Source of the DNA: Leptobrachium leishanense
Lineage: Eukaryota > Chordata > Amphibia > Anura > Megophryidae
DNA length: 64,000 bases
Assembly (NCBI GenBank): GCA_009667805.1
Contig: CM019070.1
Coordinates: 55,227,735 to 55,291,734 of the forward strand
Reading direction: 5' to 3'
The notes below the pieces were generated by a model. That model ran no database searches and was not told where the DNA came from. It saw nothing but the letters and a program-made list of their open reading frames with translations. This document shows positions 59,288 to 64,000 of the stretch, piece by piece; the first letter of the stretch is position 1, and each line of letters begins with the position of its first letter. A program made the position numbers and the translations under genes.

Positions 59288-59442
59288 AAAATTATAATTA
59301 TTCCTTTATTCTGAACTGGCCAAGTGAAAGGTAGGACATGGACAGCAAAGACTATACGGCATCTGCAGAGTATATCTAGACACATTATACTTGTGAGGGG
59401 CGCACTCTCTGGTCTACAATAGAATTCAAGCGTTTTGTTTTT

Positions 59443-59653
59443 TTATACTGAGGGTGGTGGATACATGGAACAGTCTTCCAGTTGAAGTTGTAGAGGCCAA
59501 AACAGTAATTGAATTTAAGCAAGCATGGGATAGGCATAAGGCTATCCTAAACAAAAGATAAATCCAGGTTAAGTATCCATGTAATTGGGCAGACTAGATG
59601 GGCCGAAAGGTTCTTATCTGCCGACATTTTTCTATGTTTCTATGTTTCTATAC
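59443..59653 (+). mobile_element. CR1-type LINE 3' fragment
   Basis: Encodes the terminal RVVDTWNSLP-like segment (here GGTGGATACATGGAACAGTC), then the 3' UTR with CCATGTAATTGGGCAGACTA and a TTTCTATG octamer tail. It lies directly before a second CR1 copy. Confidence 0.8.
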
Positions 59654-60478
59654 TTACTAAATTGCGAATGATACTCAAGTCGGAGCTGTGGCAATTGAGT
59701 TTTAACGTGGATAAGTGCAAGATAATGCACCTGGGACGTAAAAACCCAAGGGCTGAATATAGAATATTTGATACAGTCCTAACTTCAACATCTGAGGAAA
59801 GGGATTTAGGGGTTATTATTTCAGAGGATCTAAGGGTAAGTAGTCAATGTAATAGAGCAGCAGGAAATGCTAGCAGAATGCTTGGTTGTGTAGGGAGAGG
59901 TATTAGCAGTAGGAAAAGGGAAGTGCTCATGCCACTGTACAGAGCACTGGTGAGACCTCACTTGGAGTACTGTGTGCAGTACTGGAGACCGTATCTCCAG
60001 AAGGATATAGACATCGCAGAGAGAGTTCAGAGAAGGGCTACTAAAATGGTGTACGGCTTGAAGGAGAAAAGTTACCAGGAAAGGCTTAATGATCTTAACA
60101 TGTACAGCTTGGAAAAAAGACGAGACAGAGGAGATATGATAGAAACATTTAAATACGTAAAGGGAATCCACAAGGTAGAGGAAGGGAGTATATTTAAAAG
60201 GAAACAAAATAGCAAAACAAGAGGACATAGTCTTAGATTAGAGGGGCAAAGGTTTAAAAGTAACATCAAGAAGCATTATTTTACTGAGAGGGTGGTGGAT
60301 ACATGGAACAGCCTTCCAGTAGAAGTTGTAGAGGCCAAAACAGTGATGGAATTTAAGCAGGCATGGGATAGGCATAAGGCTATCCTAAACAAAAGATAAA
60401 TCCAGGTAAAGTATCCATGTAATTGGGCAGACTAGATGGGCCGAAAGGTTCTTATCTGCTGACATTTTCTATGTTTAA
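59654..60478 (+). mobile_element. CR1-type LINE, 5'-truncated, with intact C-terminal ORF
   Basis: An uninterrupted 245-codon frame (59662-60399) encodes the thumb and C-terminal part of a CR1-type reverse transcriptase: LSFNVDKCKIMHLG, ERDLGVIISEDL, LYRALVRPHLEYCVQYWRPY, RGHSLRLEG, VVDTWNSLP. It ends at the natural stop, followed by the usual 3' UTR. The catalytic palm is missing. The undamaged frame suggests a young insertion. It provides the empty site for the MITE at 42900-43654. Confidence 0.88.
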
Positions 60479-61137
60479 GTCTTGTTTTCCGGTCAATGTG
60501 GGTCTGGGGACTCAAAAGAATAATATTCCTTTGATCTGTTGCAGATTACCCTATGTATTTTATAGTGAATTTTTAAATTTGCACACTTTTTTCCTTCAGG
60601 CATTGGGTTATTATACTATATTTGTATTGGAATGGGTGAATTTAAAGTCCTTTACGTAACAAATATATTTAATGATTGCCACTGAATTGGTTATTCCCTA
60701 AACGCTGTTGATAAACATTGTTGCAAAAGAAAAAACTAAATCTTGACAATAAATGCTCCCTGAGGGCTGAAGCATGATCCTATTTTATTTTGATAAATAT
60801 TATGTTTTATTGAGGACAGGATGCATCCTTGCAACAATGGATTTGTAATTCTAAAACAAAATTTTGAATAAAATTCGAAGTAACAGAAACACTGACAATT
60901 CGATCAACAAGTGGCCTTTATCAAAGTATACAGGTAAAAATATATATACTAATTGTTAATATCACAAAGACATGTTTACTGTGTATTTATGCAGAAAGCA
61001 GGAGTTTTCCTACTTCAAAAAGGTGAAAATGTAGTTATTATAAAATCAATAGCTCTGAGGGGCTTATTACAATATCTTAAAGAATAATGGATAACTCCAA
61101 TCCGCACCAGATTTAATAGACCTAGCAGGGTTTTCCT
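60479..61137. other. Unassigned DNA with one ribozyme-like relic
   Basis: About 660 bases of AT-rich presumed intron containing the minus-strand relic at 60888-60928. Confidence 0.45.
60888..60928 (-). ncRNA. Hammerhead-like relic 6
   Basis: Minus strand: CTTTGATAAAGGCC, loop, GATC, then GAATTGTCAGTG. Same order of parts as relics 1 and 2, with GAAAC decayed to GAATT. Confidence 0.3.
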
Positions 61138-61141
61138 TTAA

Positions 61142-61610
61142 GGCTAATGTCAGACGAACGCAGTGATCACGTCCGTGTCGCCGCACAGTTTAACGTCCGT
61201 CGTAGCATAGAATCATGAGCAATAGAGACCCACACACGAAGTACGTGTGCACCGAACTGCGCACACACAATGCACGTGGCAAATGGACGCAAGTTAGGCA
61301 AGAACGTAAAACCGTTAGACGGACATGTAGTGTGCGCCACATCCACGTAGCGGTCTGTGCGAGTAATGAGATGTCAGACGCAGCGCATTTGCGACATCCA
61401 GCACCTTGACGCACACAATGGCTTTTCATATCCTTTTCAAATTTTTATCATTTTTCATATATTAATTTTATTTCCCATAGTTCCCTTTTTTTCCTACGTC
61501 TGTCAATAAAACACGGACCGTGTGGGGTCTACAGAATTTTCCGTCAGTAGGTCTGTCCGTTGCGCACGCACGCAGAGTGCGCTCAGACTGCATTCATCTG
61601 ACATTAGCTT
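61142..61610 (+). mobile_element. Family C MITE, divergent subfamily, copy 12
   Basis: TTAA at 61138-61141 and 61611-61614. Ends GGCTAATGTCAGACGAACGC and TCTGACATTAGCT. The interior matches copy 3 (23923-24353) and the fragment at 45865-46015 better than the main subfamily. Confidence 0.75.
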
Positions 61611-61634
61611 TAAACCAGTTGTACAAAAACCATG

Positions 61635-61636
<2 letters not shown>

Positions 61637-61671
<35 letters not shown>
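61637..61671. repeat. (AAT)n microsatellite
   Basis: Eleven or twelve uninterrupted AAT triplets. Confidence 0.95.
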
Positions 61672-61674
<3 letters not shown>

Positions 61675-61775
61675 GGTACGCTGTCAGATCCAGTCCCTTG
61701 TAATTGCTCTCACATTATGATTTGCTAAAACAAAAACCTGGCTCACTGCCCACAGAAAACCCCTAGAAATACATA

Positions 61776-61958
61776 GGGGGTTATTCAGAGAGAGGTGAAA
61801 ACCAGGAGAACTGGCAGGAGAAGAGAACAATCTAGACCAAACAGCAGATTTGGAAAGTGAGATAAATGGGAGAATTTTTCTGGTTTGGTTATTTTGACCT
61901 AGAATTTTTCACTTCTCCAGTCATTCTCCTGAGTTTCACCTCTCTCTGAATAACCCTG
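61776..61958. mobile_element. Family B palindromic MITE, copy 2
   Basis: GGGGTTATTCAGAGAGAGGT and CCTCTCTCTGAATAACCCTG with the same interior as 49812-49991. Confidence 0.75.
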
Positions 61959-62560
61959 ATCGAGGCAGCAATCAGTGTGAAGATGCAGTGGATCCATTTG
62001 TTTATTCCAGTCCAGACATATCTACCTGGAAGACCAACACAGCCAGACACAATGTCCTGCCACGTCCTCCATGTTTCCTTGGAAACCTGTGGACCTTTCC
62101 TGCAGATGGGCTGCACATGAAAAGCCTTGCCCTGCAGGTGTCATATAGCACCAAATGAAAAGTGCTGCCCTCCAGGATTCACATACCACCACCAGCAAAG
62201 CAGCTGACTGAGGCTGGAACCATTCTCAGCATGCATTATGGGAATTCGACTGGCTACAGGGCAGCCCTTTTCATGTGTAGCCAATAAACAGGAGGTGTCT
62301 GTATGTTTACTAAACATAAAGAAGGCCATTACATTTTACAGCGTAAAAAAAATAAAATATATGATGACTTCTGGGGCGACTAGCAGCATATGGGTAAGTG
62401 TTATTTCCCATTAATGAGGATTTAATGGTCATGAAGCTGGTGAATAGCCATGAATAGCTGTATACAGGAGTATATTATGTGTATTACATGGACGCCCGGG
62501 TGTTGCACCTGCTAGCAGCTCCTCCAGGAAGCCTGCCCTCCCAGTATAGCCTGTCCCATC
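61959..62560. other. No gene recognised
   Basis: About 600 bases between the family B MITE and the candidate promoter. It has no clear repeat. If the candidate first exon is right this is the start of the LRRC8B 5' intron. Confidence 0.4.
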
Positions 62561-62561
62561 A

Positions 62562-62960
62562 CTTACGTGGTTCAGTCACACCTCATCCATAGATCTGCAG
62601 CGGCGCTGGCCTCAAACACAAGCCTCTTCCTACTACCAGGACACAAGATGCCAGCCAGCTATACAGTAACCAATGGGCGCTGCCGCAGGGAGGAGTCTCT
62701 GACTCCTACTGGTTCCAATCGTAGTCAGTCAGTCGGACCAATGTCCAATAGAAATCGTGTTTATAAAACCAGTCTAACACTGGAAAGCCTTCTACCGACG
62801 GGGCATGTGTTTTGGCTTCCTGTCCTGTCTATCATAAAATTAGCCAATCACACACTGCATACATTGCAGCAGCCCTCGGCATACGCCCACCTTTGCACCA
62901 ATGTGCTAGAATCTGTCCTTTTCCTCCAATGATTGTAATAGAAAATGGAAAGGGAGGGGT
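62562..62960. promoter_or_regulatory. Candidate promoter with seven CCAAT boxes; possible LRRC8B first exon on the minus strand
   Basis: CCAAT occurs on the plus strand at 62670, 62715, 62738, 62745, 62844, 62898 and 62926. TATAAA lies at 62762-62767 (plus). On the minus strand a strong donor CAC|GTAAGTG has its GT at 62567-62566, so an exon from roughly 62650-62720 down to 62568 is plausible and would suit the untranslated first exon that LRRC8B needs. On the plus strand a GTAAGTG donor lies at about 63001. NF-Y binds CCAAT in either orientation. The link to LRRC8B is inference. Confidence 0.4.
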
Positions 62961-63018
62961 CTGGTAAGAGTCAGACTGAGTGACGCAAGCAGCTTGTACA
63001 GTAAGTGAATGCACTCTA

Positions 63019-64000
63019 TTGCATGGGTCATTATCAGACAGAGGGCAGGTAAAGGGGGCAGTGTGTTACATGGGTCATTATCAGACAGGGCAGGTAAAGG
63101 GGGCAGTGTGTTACATGGGTCATTATCAGACAGAGGGCAGGTAAAGGGGGCAGTGTGTTACATGGGTCATTATCAGACAGAGGGCAGGTAAAGGGGGCAG
63201 TGTGTTACATGGGTCATTATCAGACAGGGCAGGTAAAGGGGGCAGTGTGTTACATGGGTCATTATCAGACAGATTACAGGTAAAGGGGGCAGTGTGTTAC
63301 ATGGGTCATTATCAGACAGGGCAGGTAAAGGGGGCAGTGTGTTACATGGGTCATTATCAGACAGGGCAGGTAAAGGGGGCAGTGTGTTACATGGGTCATT
63401 ATCAGAGAGAGGGCAGGTAAAGGGGGCAGTGTGTTACATGGGTCATTATCAGACAGAGGGCAGGTAAAGGGGGCAGTGTGTTACATGGGTCATTATCAGA
63501 CAGGGCAGGTAAAGGGGGCAGTGTGTTACATGGGTCATTATCAGACAGGGCAGGTAAAGGGGGCAGTGTGTTACATGGGTCATTATCAGACAGAGGGCAG
63601 GTAAAGGGGGCAGTGTGTTACATGGGTCATTATCAGACAGAGGGCAGGTAAGGGGGCAGTGTGTTACATGGGTCATTATCAGACAGAGGGCAGGTAAAGG
63701 GGGCAGTGTGTTACATGGGTCATTATCAGACAGAGGGCAGGTAAAGGGGGCAGTGTGTTACATGGGTCATTATCAGACAGAGGGCAGGTAAAGGGGGCAG
63801 TGTGTTACATGGGTCATTATCAGACAGAGGGCAGGTAAAGGGGGCAGTGTGTTACATGGGTCATTATCAGACAGAGGGCAGGTAAAGGGGCAGTGTGTTA
63901 CATGGGTCATTATCAGACAGAGGGCAGGTAAAGGGGGCAGTGTGTTACATGGGTCATTATCAGACAGTACAGGTAGAGGGGGCATTGGTGTTACATGGGT
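63019..64000. repeat. 43/47-bp minisatellite running off the window
   Basis: About 21 units of GGCAGGTAAAGGGGGCAGTG, TGTTACATGGGTCATTATCAGACA in two lengths: 47 bases with AGAG before GGCAGG and 43 bases without. Units are nearly identical and the last is slightly changed (ACAGGTAGAGG). Short open frames on both strands are repeat translations. Confidence 0.95.

Noticed and set aside
63009..63985. CRISPR-like look of regularly repeated units with short variable parts
   Set aside because: Eukaryotic context, no unique spacers, and whole units repeat, so it is a minisatellite. The same applies to 8395-9035 and 10510-12385.

Overview
The window looks like nuclear DNA of a vertebrate, most likely a frog or toad. 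It carries one recognisable host protein gene, LRRC8B, on the minus strand. The rest is intron or intergenic DNA packed with transposable elements and minisatellites. The amphibian assignment rests on the repeat mix: many TTAA-flanked MITEs, Harbinger-like MITEs with TTA/TAA flanks, hAT MITEs, a decayed Tc1 with long IR/DR ends, CR1 and L2-type LINE tails, and a possible Tx1/L1 fragment. This is inference; no species is claimed.

Host gene. LRRC8B (a subunit of the volume-regulated anion channel) has a large coding exon at 39405-41525 and a terminal coding exon at 34987-35241. They join across a phase-0 intron to give 791 residues. A splice acceptor lies 20 bases upstream of the ATG, so at least one upstream non-coding exon is expected. 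A good candidate lies near 62.57 kb, where a minus-strand GTAAGT donor sits beside a cluster of seven CCAAT boxes. At the other end (about 50-645) a CpG-dense block with a GC box, an ACTACAACTCCCA-type motif and a minus-strand donor looks like the promoter and first exon of the next gene downstream; by vertebrate synteny this could be LRRC8C, but no coding part of it is in the window.

Layout. 0-7.5 kb: candidate promoter, L2 LINE, several nested MITEs, then a TTAA element built of consecutive hairpins. 7.6-13.6 kb: one CA-rich minisatellite split by a solo-LTR-like insertion and by a 3.3-kb hAT-like element that itself carries two other minisatellites. 13.6-22 kb: MITEs, the Tc1 element, an L1-like fragment. 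23-25 kb: four copies of a Harbinger-like MITE, three of them back to back. 26.8-34 kb: hAT and TTAA elements, with the probable LRRC8B 3' UTR from 34986 downwards. 35-41.5 kb: LRRC8B exons, with the intron between them full of MITEs. 41.5-62.5 kb: presumed 5' intron, with a triple-nested insertion at 42.6-44.5 kb, two hAT elements with perfect 8-bp target duplications, CR1 copies and a strong hairpin at 58.7 kb. 63-64 kb: a 43/47-bp minisatellite running off the end.

The most unusual signals are the serial-hairpin TTAA elements, dispersed sequences resembling decayed hammerhead-ribozyme cores, the back-to-back MITEs sharing one target site, and a hAT element with a GC-rich, exon-like interior.
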